Assembly (NCBI RefSeq): GCF_014195505.1
Contig: NZ_JACIBV010000001.1
Location: 7,006,001 to 7,070,000, forward strand
DNA length: 64,000 bases
From: Nonomuraea dietziae
Lineage (GTDB): Bacteria; Actinomycetota; Actinomycetes; Streptosporangiales; Streptosporangiaceae
Direction: 5' to 3'
A program made the position numbers and the translations under genes. Shown here in pieces: positions 9,584 through 17,298 of this stretch (its first letter is position 1; each line of letters opens with the position of its first letter). The notes under the pieces were generated by a model, which was given only the letters and a program-made list of their open reading frames with translations, ran no database searches and had not been told where the DNA came from.

Positions 9584-10681
9584 ATGACCACCGCTCAGAA
9601 GCTCAGCTTCGATGTGCAGCTCTCCGACCACGCTCGCACTGCGGCAGAGCGTGAGCAGGTACTGGCGAGTCCGGGGTTCGGGCAGGTCTTCACCGACCAC
9701 ATGATCTCGATCGACTACACCGAGGGCGAGGGCTGGCACGACGCGCGGCTCCAGCCGTACGGGCCGTTGGTCCTCGACCCCGCGACCTCCGTCTTCCACT
9801 ACGCCCAGGAGCTGTTCGAGGGCCTGAAGGCGTACCGCCAGGCCAACGGTTCGATCGTGACCTTCAGGCCGTACGCGAACGCGGCCCGCTTCAACGCCTC
9901 CTGCCTGCGCATGGCCATGCCCGAACTGCCCGAGGACACCTTCGTCGAGTCCCTCGAGCTGCTCACCCAGACCGACCGCGACTGGGTGCCCACGAGCGAG
10001 GGACACAGCCTCTACCTGCGGCCCTTCATCATCGCGACGCAGGTCGGGCTGGGTGTCAACTACCCGTCCAAGACCTACAAGTACATGGTCATCGCCTCGC
10101 CCGCCGCCTCCTACTTCGCCGGAGGCGTCAAGCCGGTGTCGGTGTGGCTGTCCACCGACTACACCCGTGCGGCACCCGGCGGCACCGGCGCCGCCAAGTG
10201 CGGAGGCAACTACGCCGCGGCCTTCGTCGCCCAGCGCGAGGCCGTCGCCCAGGGCTGTGACCAGGTGGTGTGGCTCGACTCCCACGAGCACCGCTACGTC
10301 GAGGAGATGGGCGGGATGAACCTGTTCTTCGTCTTCGGCAACAAGCTGGTCACCCCCGCCCTGACCGGCACCCTGCTGCCGGGCATCACCCGCGACTCCA
10401 TCCTCTCCATGGCCGCCGACCTGGGGCTGGAGGCCGAGGAGGGGCGCATCTCGATCGAGGAGTGGCAGGCGGGGTGCGAGTCGGGCACGCTCACCGAGGT
10501 CTTCGCCTGCGGCACGGCCGCGGTGGTGACGCCCGTGGGGTCGGTGAAGGGCGCCGACCGCGCCTGGACCATCGGCGACGGCACCCCGGGCCCGGTGACC
10601 CTCAAGATCCGCGAGGAGCTGCTCGGCATCCAGTACGGCACCCGCCCCGACACCCACCACTGGATCCACAAGATCTCCTGA
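9584..10681 (+). CDS. ilvE: branched-chain amino acid aminotransferase
   Basis: This 365-residue fold-type IV PLP aminotransferase interconverts leucine, isoleucine and valine with their 2-oxo acids. It has the expected HYAQELFEGLKAYR near residue 75 and the PLP lysine in GTGAAKCGGNYAA. The active-site strand is VEEMGGMNLFFVF and the phosphate-binding loop lies in EVFACGTAAVVTPVG. The length matches the family (about 360). The ATG start has AAGGA at a good distance. It stands as a single gene between two hairpins, so it is probably transcribed on its own from the AT-richer stretch at about 9505-9580. Confidence 0.97.
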   Translation: MTTAQKLSFDVQLSDHARTAAEREQVLASPGFGQVFTDHMISIDYTEGEGWHDARLQPYGPLVLDPATSVFHYAQELFEGLKAYRQANGSIVTFRPYANAARFNASCLRMAMPELPEDTFVESLELLTQTDRDWVPTSEGHSLYLRPFIIATQVGLGVNYPSKTYKYMVIASPAASYFAGGVKPVSVWLSTDYTRAAPGGTGAAKCGGNYAAAFVAQREAVAQGCDQVVWLDSHEHRYVEEMGGMNLFFVFGNKLVTPALTGTLLPGITRDSILSMAADLGLEAEEGRISIEEWQAGCESGTLTEVFACGTAAVVTPVGSVKGADRAWTIGDGTPGPVTLKIREELLGIQYGTRPDTHHWIHKIS

Positions 10682-10711
10682 TCCGCCTCCGCTGACTCGC
10701 CTTCCCCACCA

Positions 10712-10737
10712 CGCCGCCGACCCCCTGGTCGGCGGCG
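10712..10737 (+). terminator. ilvE terminator hairpin
   Basis: An 11-bp perfect stem (CGCCGCCGACC with GGTCGGCGGCG) and a CCCT loop lie 31 bases after the ilvE stop. There is no T run. Confidence 0.6.
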
Positions 10738-10812
10738 CCTCGGCGATGAGGGCGCGCTTCCCACGGCGACAGATCCAAGCCGCCGGGGTTCTGCCTGGAC
10801 CCGCCGCGCCGG

Positions 10813-11943
10813 TCAGCGGCTCTCGTAGAACGGGATCTCGAAGGAGGGATGGTCGGAGGCCGCCAGGATGGTCGCGGCGTCGTCGACGGGCGGGTGGATC
10901 ACCTCCATGATCCACCGCTTGACCTCCTTGCCGTCCACGCCTGAGGCCATCACCGCGCGCTCCCAGCCCCTGGTGAAGACCGCGCCTGCCTCGCCCAGGT
11001 CGAGGCAGGTCACGTAGGGGCCTGCCTCGAACTCCCTGAGCTCGAGGCCGAGCACGTCGGCCGCCGCGTTGTGGCCCGCGACCATGCCGAGCGGGATCGC
11101 GTGCTGGCAGCTCGGCATCACGAAGTGGCCGTCGTCGTAGCGGGCGGCCGCGGTGTCGCCCGCGGCGAACTCGGCGCGGCCGGCGCGCAGATGCCGGTCC
11201 ACCAGCAGCCTGCCGAGCCGGTCGCGCTCGGAGGGGAGGTGCGCGGCCAGCGGGCTGGCCTGGATGCCCGCCGTCCAGACGACGGCGTCGGCCTCCACCC
11301 GCGAGCCGTCCGACAGGATGGCGTGGTCGGGGCCCACGGAGGTCACGCTGGTCCCCAGCCGGCGCTCGACGGCCAGCTTGTCGAGCGCCGCCTCGATCGC
11401 GGGGCGCGGTCCGGGGCCCAGCTCGACGCCGACCACGTCACTTCTGTCCACCAGCACGACCCGGCCGCGTCCCGCCAGCTCGGTGGCGACCTCCAGTCCG
11501 GTGAAGCCCGCGCCGACCACCACCGCGGTGAAGCCGTCCCGTCCGCGGAGGTGGCCGGCGAGCCTGCGCGCGCCCTGGAGAGTGTCGACGTCGAACAGGT
11601 GCTGCGCGCCAGGAAGGTCGGGGCGCACGAGGGCGCTGCCCGCCGCCAGCACCAGCCGGTCGTAGGCGATCACCTCGCCGCCGGCCGTCACGGTGCCGCG
11701 TCCGGTGTCGATGGCGGTCACCGTCGCCCGCAGGTGCCCGACGCCGATGGGTTCGAGTACCCGGCTGAGCTCCACCGTGGCCAGGTCGGGCTCCGCCTCG
11801 TACATCCGGGGTCGCAGCACCAGCTGGTCGCTCGGCGAGATGAGGGTGATGCGGACGTCGGCGGCCTCGCCGCGCACCCGTGCGGCGCCCGCGGCGCTCC
11901 ACACGCCCGCGAAACCGCCGCCTACGATCACGATGTGAGCCAT
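10813..11943 (-). CDS. FAD/NAD(P)-dependent oxidoreductase, NDH-2-like, ECF41 partner
   Basis: This 376-residue two-Rossmann flavoprotein resembles type II NADH dehydrogenases and pyridine-nucleotide disulfide oxidoreductases. The FAD motif is IVIVGGGFAG at residue 4, the NAD(P) motif is VVVGAGFTGLEVA around 140, and the second FAD contact is the FAAGDTAA segment. There is no membrane helix, so it may be soluble or peripheral. It lies 48 bp downstream of an ECF41-type sigma gene. Oxidoreductases, epimerases and carboxymuconolactone decarboxylases are the usual genetic partners of that sigma group, so it is the likely target of the sigma factor. The ATG start has GAGGAG upstream. Confidence 0.8.
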   Translation of the reverse strand: MAHIVIVGGGFAGVWSAAGAARVRGEAADVRITLISPSDQLVLRPRMYEAEPDLATVELSRVLEPIGVGHLRATVTAIDTGRGTVTAGGEVIAYDRLVLAAGSALVRPDLPGAQHLFDVDTLQGARRLAGHLRGRDGFTAVVVGAGFTGLEVATELAGRGRVVLVDRSDVVGVELGPGPRPAIEAALDKLAVERRLGTSVTSVGPDHAILSDGSRVEADAVVWTAGIQASPLAAHLPSERDRLGRLLVDRHLRAGRAEFAAGDTAAARYDDGHFVMPSCQHAIPLGMVAGHNAAADVLGLELREFEAGPYVTCLDLGEAGAVFTRGWERAVMASGVDGKEVKRWIMEVIHPPVDDAATILAASDHPSFEIPFYESR

Positions 11944-11991
11944 CTTGGTCTCCTCTGCAGTGTGCTCCGGCAGGGAGACAAGACAGCTCGC

Positions 11992-12841
11992 TCAGATGTG
12001 ACCGATCTTCTCGGGATTGGCCACGCGCCTGATCGCGACGATCCTGCCGTCCACGAGTTCGACCGTGTCGACCCACAGCAGCGCGCCGTCGCGGTGGGCG
12101 GCGAGCGCGGGCTCTCCGTTCAGCTCGATCAGCTCGATGCTGTCGGGCCGCGCCTGCAGCACCACCCGGATGGCCAGCGTCGCGACGCGCTCGCCACCGT
12201 GGACGGGCATGCGGGCCGCGGTCACCCTGCCGCCGCCGTCGACGACGTAGACGGCCTCGGGGTGGAGCAGCTCGACCAGCCTGGCCAGGTCGCCGGCCTG
12301 CGCCGCCGCCTTGAACGCCTGGAGCGCCTCGGCCGTCTCAGCCTTGGACGGCGGCTGCCGCCGCCTGGCCTTGGCGATGCGGCCCCTGGCCCTGGAGGCC
12401 AGCTTCCTGCTGGCGGCCGAGGTGGTGCCCAGCACCTCGGCGATCTCGTCGAACGGCAGCGCGAACACGTCGTGCAACACCAGCGCCACGCGCTCGGGCG
12501 GGGAGAGCTCCTCCATGACCAGGAGCATCGCGAAGCTCACCGACTCGTCCACTAGCACGGGGGCGGCCGCGTCCGGCCCGGTCAGCAGCGGCTCCGGCAG
12601 CCATGGCCCGACGTAGCTCCCTTCGGGCCCTCGCCGAGTTGAGCAGGTTGTAGGAGGTGCGCGCGGAGACCGTCACGAGCCAGGCCCGCAGGTCGACCAC
12701 GTCGTCCAGATCGGCCTGCGCGGCGCGCAGCCACACGTCCTGGACGACGTCCTCCGCGTCGGCCACGCTCCCGAGCAGCCGGTAGGCCGCGCCGAAGACC
12801 GCCGGCCGATGCTGCTCCCACTCGGTCTGCGAGACGGACAT
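11992..12841 (-). pseudogene. ECF41-family (SigJ-like) sigma factor, frameshifted near 12616
   Basis: This is an extracytoplasmic-function sigma factor with sigma-2 (FGAAYRLLGSVADAEDVVQD, then WLVTVSARTSYNLLNSARA), sigma-4 (SPPERVALVLHDVFALPFDEIAEVLG) and a C-terminal SnoaL-like domain. After restoring a +1 (mod 3) shift at 12614-12619, the linker reads YVGPWLPEP, the WLPEP hallmark of ECF41. DGGGR and the near-terminal NPEKI supply the two other group motifs. In ECF41 the C-terminal extension regulates the sigma factor in place of an anti-sigma. In the raw sequence the sigma-2 and sigma-4 halves are in different frames, so no complete protein is made. Sequencing error or true inactivation remain possible. 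Confidence 0.8.
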
Positions 12842-12851
12842 GGCCTCATTT

Positions 12852-13421
12852 CTACAAGCCGGACCTGTTCGCCTCCCACTCGGCCCTGGTCAGCGCGTAC
12901 TCGACCAGGCCCTCCTCGGACCGCACGATGCCCTCGGGCCAGTCGTCGAAGTACGTGCGCACGTGCGTCAGCCCGGCCTTCTCCATCACCCGTCGCGAGC
13001 CCGTGTTGACGGCCAGGGTGCCGGCCGTCACCCGCTCCACGCCCTGCTCGGTGAAGCCTCTGTCGATCAGGGCGCGGGAGCCCTCGGTGCCGTAGCCCTT
13101 GCCCCACGCCGCCTTCCGCAGCCGGTAGCCCAGCTCGAGCTCACCGGGAGGGGCGTCCTTGCCCGGCCTGAAGTGGAACCAGCCGATGAACTCACCCGTG
13201 GACTTCTCCTCGGCCGCCCAGAACCCGAACCCGTCTGGACGCTCGTAGTAGGACAGCAACCTGGGCAGCATGACGTCCCTGATCAGCTCGCGGGCGACGG
13301 GCCTGCCGCCGTTGAGATGGCGCATGACCTCGGGGTCGTTGTCCAGCTCGACCAGATGGTCGAGGTCGTCCTCGGTGAAGCGGCGCAACACCAGCCGCTC
13401 GGTCTCCAGAATGATGTGCAC
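12852..13421 (-). CDS. GNAT family N-acetyltransferase (RimJ/RimL-like)
   Basis: This is a 189-residue acetyltransferase of the Acetyltransf_3 type. It has ILETERLVLRRFTEDDLDHL at the N-terminus, AAEEKSTGEFIGWFHF in the core, LGYRLRKAAWGKGYGTEG as the acetyl-CoA binding loop, and NTGSRRVMEKAGL near the end. Such proteins acetylate ribosomal protein N-termini, antibiotics or small amines; the substrate is not evident. Translation starts at a GTG. The ECF41 sigma start lies 10 bp downstream on the same strand, so co-transcription is possible. Confidence 0.85.
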   Translation of the reverse strand: MHIILETERLVLRRFTEDDLDHLVELDNDPEVMRHLNGGRPVARELIRDVMLPRLLSYYERPDGFGFWAAEEKSTGEFIGWFHFRPGKDAPPGELELGYRLRKAAWGKGYGTEGSRALIDRGFTEQGVERVTAGTLAVNTGSRRVMEKAGLTHVRTYFDDWPEGIVRSEEGLVEYALTRAEWEANRSGL

Positions 13422-13463
13422 GCCCCATTCTCCCGGCCACGGTCGCGCCGCCGGAAGGGGGGA

Positions 13464-14039
13464 TCAGGCCTCGACGAGCTTGCCCGTGTCGATGGAGAGC
13501 TTCCACGGCTCAGGCAGGTCGAGCGCGGTGCCGAGCTCGACCTGGGTCCTGTGCTGGTAGCCCTTCTCGGCGGGCAGGCTGAAGAGGATCGCGACGCTCT
13601 GCGCGGGGTCGATCAGCAGGTACAGCGGGACACCCGCCCTGGCGTACTCGCGGGGCTTGACGGCGTGGTCGTCGTGGACGCTGGAGGGCGAAACGACCTC
13701 GACGACGAGCCGGGTATCGTCGCCGTAGACCTCGTCGTCGCCCCACATGTGCGGATCACGCGGAACGATGGTCAGGTCGGGAATGTAGCGGTCAGCTTGA
13801 GGGCCGAGGAAGACCTTGATGTTGGTCCAAAGCTTCCAGCCATTGGCCGCGACCACACTGACGATCTGCATCAGTAGGTTCGAGACGATGTCGTTGTGAT
13901 CTCCGGTGGGCACGTCGTTCACCACGATCCGGCCGTGGACGAGCTCAACGCGGTAAGCGGGAAAGAGCTCACAGGCGCGTTTGTAGCTTTCCTGCATCGT
14001 CGGCTTCTCTGTGATCGGTCGCTCCAGAACCTTGGCCAT
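13464..14039 (-). CDS. Uma2 family (DUF820) PD-(D/E)XK nuclease-like protein
   Basis: This is a 191-residue protein of the widespread Uma2 family, which has a restriction-endonuclease-like fold but a poorly known role. The features seen are YRVELVHGRIVV near residue 25 (with the conserved Glu), YIPDLTIVPRD (the catalytic-type Asp), LVVEVVSPSS (the Glu of the ExK core) and KPREYARAGVPLYLLID. Most key acidic positions are present, so activity is plausible. These genes are multicopy and mobile in actinobacteria. It lies between an O-methyltransferase and a GNAT gene with no obvious partner. Confidence 0.85.
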   Translation of the reverse strand: MAKVLERPITEKPTMQESYKRACELFPAYRVELVHGRIVVNDVPTGDHNDIVSNLLMQIVSVVAANGWKLWTNIKVFLGPQADRYIPDLTIVPRDPHMWGDDEVYGDDTRLVVEVVSPSSVHDDHAVKPREYARAGVPLYLLIDPAQSVAILFSLPAEKGYQHRTQVELGTALDLPEPWKLSIDTGKLVEA

Positions 14040-14121
14040 GTCACTATCATCCCCTCCGGATGGTCGAGCGCAACGTGTTCAGCACGCGACACATCGTAAC
14101 CAATTCGTGGGAACGATTTCG

Positions 14122-14766
14122 CTACTTCTTTCGAATCATGGTCAGGCCATCCGCGATCGGCAGCATCACCGAGGTGACCCTCGGGTCGTTCATCACCAGG
14201 TCGTTGAACTCCCTCATCCTCCTGGTCATCTCGTCCTCGTACGAGGGGTCGGCGACGTAGCCGTCCCACAGCGTGTTGTCCACCAGCACCAGCCCGCCGG
14301 GGCGCAGCCGCTCCATCACCAGCTCGTAGTAGGCCGGGTAGTTGATCTTGTCGGCGTCGATGAAGGCGAGGTCGATCTGCTCCTCCAGGGCCCGCAGCGA
14401 CTCCGTGGCGGGGCCGAGCGTGAGCGTGATCCTCGAGGCGACCCCCGCCTTCTCCCAGTACCGCTGGGCGATCGAGGTCCACTCCTCGCTCACGTCGAAG
14501 CAGCGCAGCCGTCCCCCGGCGAGTCCTCTGGCGATGCACAGCGAGGAGTATCCGGTGAACGTCCCGACCTCGACGGCCAGCGTGGGCTTGACGAGCTGTG
14601 TGATCATGGTGAGGAAGCGGCCCTGGTCGGGGGAGATCTGCATCCCCGCGTCAGGCCCTGTGGCCGCGCGCGTCTCGGCGGCGAGCTCGTCGAGCAGCTC
14701 ATCGGGGCGGGTCGAGTGGGCCAGGATGTACTGCCCGACGGCGGGCGAGAGGTAAGAGGCCTTCAT
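14122..14766 (-). CDS. class I O-methyltransferase (caffeoyl-CoA OMT type)
   Basis: This is a 214-residue SAM-dependent O-methyltransferase. It has PDQGRFLTMI, the SAM motif VEVGTFTGYSSLCIARGL, the metal-binding IDLAFIDADKINYPAYYEL and RPGGLVLVDNTLWDG, which together define the cation-dependent catechol/caffeoyl-CoA group. The ATG at 14766 (MKASYLSP) is chosen because family homology begins there and GGGGAG lies about 10 bases upstream; an upstream in-frame start would overlap the divergent promoter region. The substrate is unknown. The gene is divergent from a DsbA-like gene. Confidence 0.88.
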   Translation of the reverse strand: MKASYLSPAVGQYILAHSTRPDELLDELAAETRAATGPDAGMQISPDQGRFLTMITQLVKPTLAVEVGTFTGYSSLCIARGLAGGRLRCFDVSEEWTSIAQRYWEKAGVASRITLTLGPATESLRALEEQIDLAFIDADKINYPAYYELVMERLRPGGLVLVDNTLWDGYVADPSYEDEMTRRMREFNDLVMNDPRVTSVMLPIADGLTMIRKK

Positions 14767-14834
14767 GGGGCACATTCTCCCCACCCGATAAGGTGACACG
14801 CGGTTGAAAGCGGATCTTATGGGCGGAGCCATAC

Positions 14835-15485
14835 GTGGAGTTGACGGTAGAGAGGCGTGGACGGTCCAAGATGGTCGGCGCCTTCGTGGCGCTTGCCGTA
14901 CTCGCCGGCTTGCTGATCATCGCGGGGCTCCCGAAGGGGAGCGCGGCGCAGGACGTCAAGCTCGTCCGGCGGGCCGACGGCTCGATGCTGCTGGGCAAGC
15001 CCGGTGCCGACGCGCCCGTGCTCGACCTGTTCGAGGACTTCGACTGCCCCTTCTGCAAGGAGCTGCACGAGACCTCGGGCCGGCGTCTGGAGCAGATGGT
15101 CGGTGAGGGCAAGCTCACCGTCGTCTTCCACACCGTGACGATCTTCACCGACGAGCCCAGCCGTTCCAACTCCATCAGGGCCGCCGCGGCCGCGCGCTGC
15201 GTGCCCTCGGCCAACTGGCTCGCCTTCCGCGACAAGCTGTACGGCATGCAGCCCGCCCCGCACGGCCAGGCCACCGGCTACACGGTCGAGGAGCTGGTGG
15301 CCGCGGGCAGGAGCGCGGGCGTCACCGAGGCGGGCTTCGAGCAGTGCGTGACCTCGCAGCGCCACGCGGGCGAGCACCTCGAGGACAACGCGAAGATCCG
15401 GATCGACGGCACCCCCACGCTCCTCCTCGACGGCCGGCCGATCAGGGACCTGTCGGCGATCGAACAGCAGGGCACCTCGGTGTGA
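14835..15485 (+). CDS. membrane-anchored DsbA/thioredoxin-fold protein
   Basis: This is a 216-residue protein with an N-terminal membrane helix (VGAFVALAVLAGLLIIAGL) and an extracytoplasmic thioredoxin-fold domain. The domain has the CPFC redox motif in LFEDFDCPFCKELHE and the cis-proline loop IDGTPTLLLDG. It probably catalyses disulfide formation or exchange in exported proteins. The GTG start has GGCGGAG upstream. Actinobacterial homologues are often annotated as thioredoxin domain proteins; the exact partner is unknown. Its stop lies 12 bases before the short leader ORF of cimA, so some read-through into the cimA leader is possible. Confidence 0.85.
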   Translation: MELTVERRGRSKMVGAFVALAVLAGLLIIAGLPKGSAAQDVKLVRRADGSMLLGKPGADAPVLDLFEDFDCPFCKELHETSGRRLEQMVGEGKLTVVFHTVTIFTDEPSRSNSIRAAAAARCVPSANWLAFRDKLYGMQPAPHGQATGYTVEELVAAGRSAGVTEAGFEQCVTSQRHAGEHLEDNAKIRIDGTPTLLLDGRPIRDLSAIEQQGTSV

Positions 15486-15487
15486 CG

Positions 15488-15502
15488 TCCCGAAATATGA
15501 GA
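15488..15502. promoter_or_regulatory. candidate NdgR/LtbR-type operator upstream of cimA
   Basis: TCCCGAAATATGAGA differs from TCTCNNNATATGAGA at one position. With flanks, CGTCCCGAAATATGAGA aligns to CGTCTCGACATATGAGA in front of leuC at 15 of 17 positions. It lies immediately before and overlaps the first ATG of the leader ORF. Confidence 0.5.
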
Positions 15503-15589
15503 TCGATGTGCCAGATGGTGAATGCGTGTGGCAGACTCGCAGGCATCATGTGTTCTGCTCTGCTCATTATCGGCAGGCGCGCTGGCTGA
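15497..15589 (+). CDS. putative cimA leader peptide (30 or 27 residues)
   Basis: This short frame starts at ATG 15497 (or ATG 15506, with GAGAT 5 bases before it). Near its end it carries IMCSALLIIG: two Leu and two Ile codons in a row plus another Ile. Its TGA at 15587-15589 falls at the end of the 5' arm of the first leader hairpin, a geometry typical of leader peptides in transcription attenuation. cimA makes the precursor of isoleucine, and related precursors serve leucine, so the codon content fits. It could instead be a chance frame. Confidence 0.45.
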   Translation: MRSMCQMVNACGRLAGIMCSALLIIGRRAG

Positions 15590-15645
15590 CAAGGGACATA
15601 GCCAGCGCGCAGACCTCTCACGTCCGTGAGGGGTCTTTTGCTTTT
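15577..15645 (+). promoter_or_regulatory. two-hairpin attenuator/terminator in the cimA leader
   Basis: Hairpin 1 is a perfect 11-bp stem, GCGCGCTGGCT (15577-15587) with AGCCAGCGCGC (15600-15610). Hairpin 2 is AGACCTCTCAC (15611-15621) with GTGAGGGGTCT (15626-15636), one G-U pair and a 4-base loop, followed by TTTTGCTTTT. It is an unusually canonical intrinsic terminator for this genome, ending 30 bases before the cimA ATG. It may attenuate cimA or simply terminate the DsbA-like gene. I could not find a convincing antiterminator pairing between the two hairpins. Confidence 0.65.
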
Positions 15646-15674
15646 CTGCACAGACTTTTCCTCAGGAGATCTCG

Positions 15675-17249
15675 ATGGCCGACGATCGGTTCCACGTCTA
15701 CGACACCACGCTGCGAGACGGCGCACAGCAGGAGGGCCTGAACCTCAGCGTCGCCGACAAGCTCGCTGTCGCGCGGCACCTGGACGGGCTGGGCGTCGGA
15801 TTCATCGAGGGGGGCTGGCCGGGCGCCAACCCCAAGGACACAGAGTTCTTCAGGCGCGCTCAAACAGAGCTCGACCTGAAGCACGCGCAGCTCGCCGCGT
15901 TCGGCGCGACCCGCCGAGCCGGTGTGAAGGCAGCCGACGACCCGTTGGTGGCCGCTCTGCGCGAATCCGGCGCGCCGGTCGTGACCCTTGTCGCCAAGAG
16001 CCACGACCGGCACGTGGAGCTGGCCCTCCGCACGACTCTCCAGGAGAACCTCGCGATGATCCGCGATACGGTCTCTCACCTTCGTGCGGGGGGACAGCGA
16101 GTCTTCCTCGACGCCGAGCACTTCTTCGACGGTTACAAGTCCAACCCAGCCTACGCGCTGGAGGTGCTGCTGACCGCGGCCGAAGCGGGCGCGGACGTCA
16201 TCGCCCTGTGCGACACCAACGGCGGCATGCTCCCCGACGAGCTGGCCGAGGTCGTCCACGCGGCCGTGCAGACCAGCGCGCGCGTCGGCATCCACTGCCA
16301 CGACGACACCGGCTGCGCCGTCGCCAACACGCTCGCCGCGGTCAAGGCGGGCGCCACGCACGTCCAGGGCTGCGCCAACGGTTACGGCGAGCGCTCGGGC
16401 AACGCCAACCTCTTCACGGTGGTGGCCAACCTCCAGCTGAAGCGCGGCTTCGACCTGGTGCCTCCGCAGGCGCTGGCCGACATGACCCGCATCGCGCACG
16501 CGATCACCGAGGTCACCAACGTCACCCCCAACTCCCACGCCCCCTACGTGGGCACCTCCGCCTTCGCCCACAAGGCGGGCCTGCACGCCAGCGCCATCAA
16601 GGTGGACCCGAACCTCTACCAGCACATCGACCCCGCCATGGTCGGCAACGACATGCGCATGCTGGTCTCGGACATGGCAGGTCGCGCGTCGGTCGAGCTC
16701 AAGGGCCGCGAGCTCGGCTACGAGCTGACCCCCGAGTCCACCAAGACCCTGGTCGGCAGGGTGAAGGACCTGGAGTCCAAGGGCTACACCTTCGAGGCCG
16801 CCGACGCCTCCTTCGAGCTGCTGCTGCGCGACACCGTCCACGGGGAGCGCAAGCGCCACTTCGAGGTGGAGTCGTGGCGGGTGATCGTGGAGCGCACCAA
16901 GGGTGGCGAGGTGGTCAGCGAGGCCACGGTCAAGGTCCACGCCAAGGACGAGCGCATCGTCGCCACGGGCGAGGGCAACGGCCCCGTCAACGCGCTCGAC
17001 AGGGCGGTCAGGCTGGCGCTGGAGAAGCTCTATCCCGAGCTGGCCAAGCTCGAGCTCGTCGACTACAAGGTGCGCATCCTGGAGGGCTCGCACGGCACGG
17101 GCGCCATCACCCGCGTGCTGATCACCTCGAGCGACGAGAGCGGCGAGTGGGCCACCGTGGGCGTCGACGAGAACATCATCGAGGCCAGCTGGCAGGCCCT
17201 TGAGCAGGCCGTCACCTACGGCCTGCTGCGCTCGGGCAGAGAGGTCTGA
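15675..17249 (+). CDS. cimA: (R)-citramalate synthase
   Basis: This 524-residue enzyme of the LeuA/CimA family condenses pyruvate and acetyl-CoA to citramalate, opening the threonine-independent route to 2-oxobutyrate and isoleucine. It has the catalytic DTTLRDGAQQEGLN at the start, IEGGWPGANPKD, the metal site in GIHCHDDTG, and NGYGERSGNANL. The C-terminal allosteric/dimer domain covers about 380-524. GWPGANPKD and the length separate it from 2-isopropylmalate synthase. The ATG has AGGAG 7 bases upstream. A possible attenuator and an operator-like site lie in its 190-bp leader. Confidence 0.93.
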   Translation: MADDRFHVYDTTLRDGAQQEGLNLSVADKLAVARHLDGLGVGFIEGGWPGANPKDTEFFRRAQTELDLKHAQLAAFGATRRAGVKAADDPLVAALRESGAPVVTLVAKSHDRHVELALRTTLQENLAMIRDTVSHLRAGGQRVFLDAEHFFDGYKSNPAYALEVLLTAAEAGADVIALCDTNGGMLPDELAEVVHAAVQTSARVGIHCHDDTGCAVANTLAAVKAGATHVQGCANGYGERSGNANLFTVVANLQLKRGFDLVPPQALADMTRIAHAITEVTNVTPNSHAPYVGTSAFAHKAGLHASAIKVDPNLYQHIDPAMVGNDMRMLVSDMAGRASVELKGRELGYELTPESTKTLVGRVKDLESKGYTFEAADASFELLLRDTVHGERKRHFEVESWRVIVERTKGGEVVSEATVKVHAKDERIVATGEGNGPVNALDRAVRLALEKLYPELAKLELVDYKVRILEGSHGTGAITRVLITSSDESGEWATVGVDENIIEASWQALEQAVTYGLLRSGREV

Positions 17250-17257
17250 GGCCGCGG

Positions 17258-17282
17258 CGGGGCGGCCCACCCGGCCGCCCCG
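17258..17282 (+). terminator. hairpin between cimA and the lyase gene
   Basis: A 10-bp stem (CGGGGCGGCC with GGCCGCCCCG) and a 5-base loop lie 8 bases after the cimA stop and 16 bases before the end of the convergent gene. It could serve both directions. Confidence 0.6.
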
Positions 17283-17298
17283 TCAGGTACGAGCCGGC

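Noticed and set aside
10813..11943. Respiratory NDH-2 assignment
   Set aside because: No membrane-binding C-terminal helix is seen, and the position beside an ECF41 sigma gene fits a sigma-linked oxidoreductase better, so no respiratory symbol was given.
15618..17270. 550-residue minus-strand open frame opposite cimA
   Set aside because: It is an antisense shadow; cimA has all family motifs and a good ribosome binding site.
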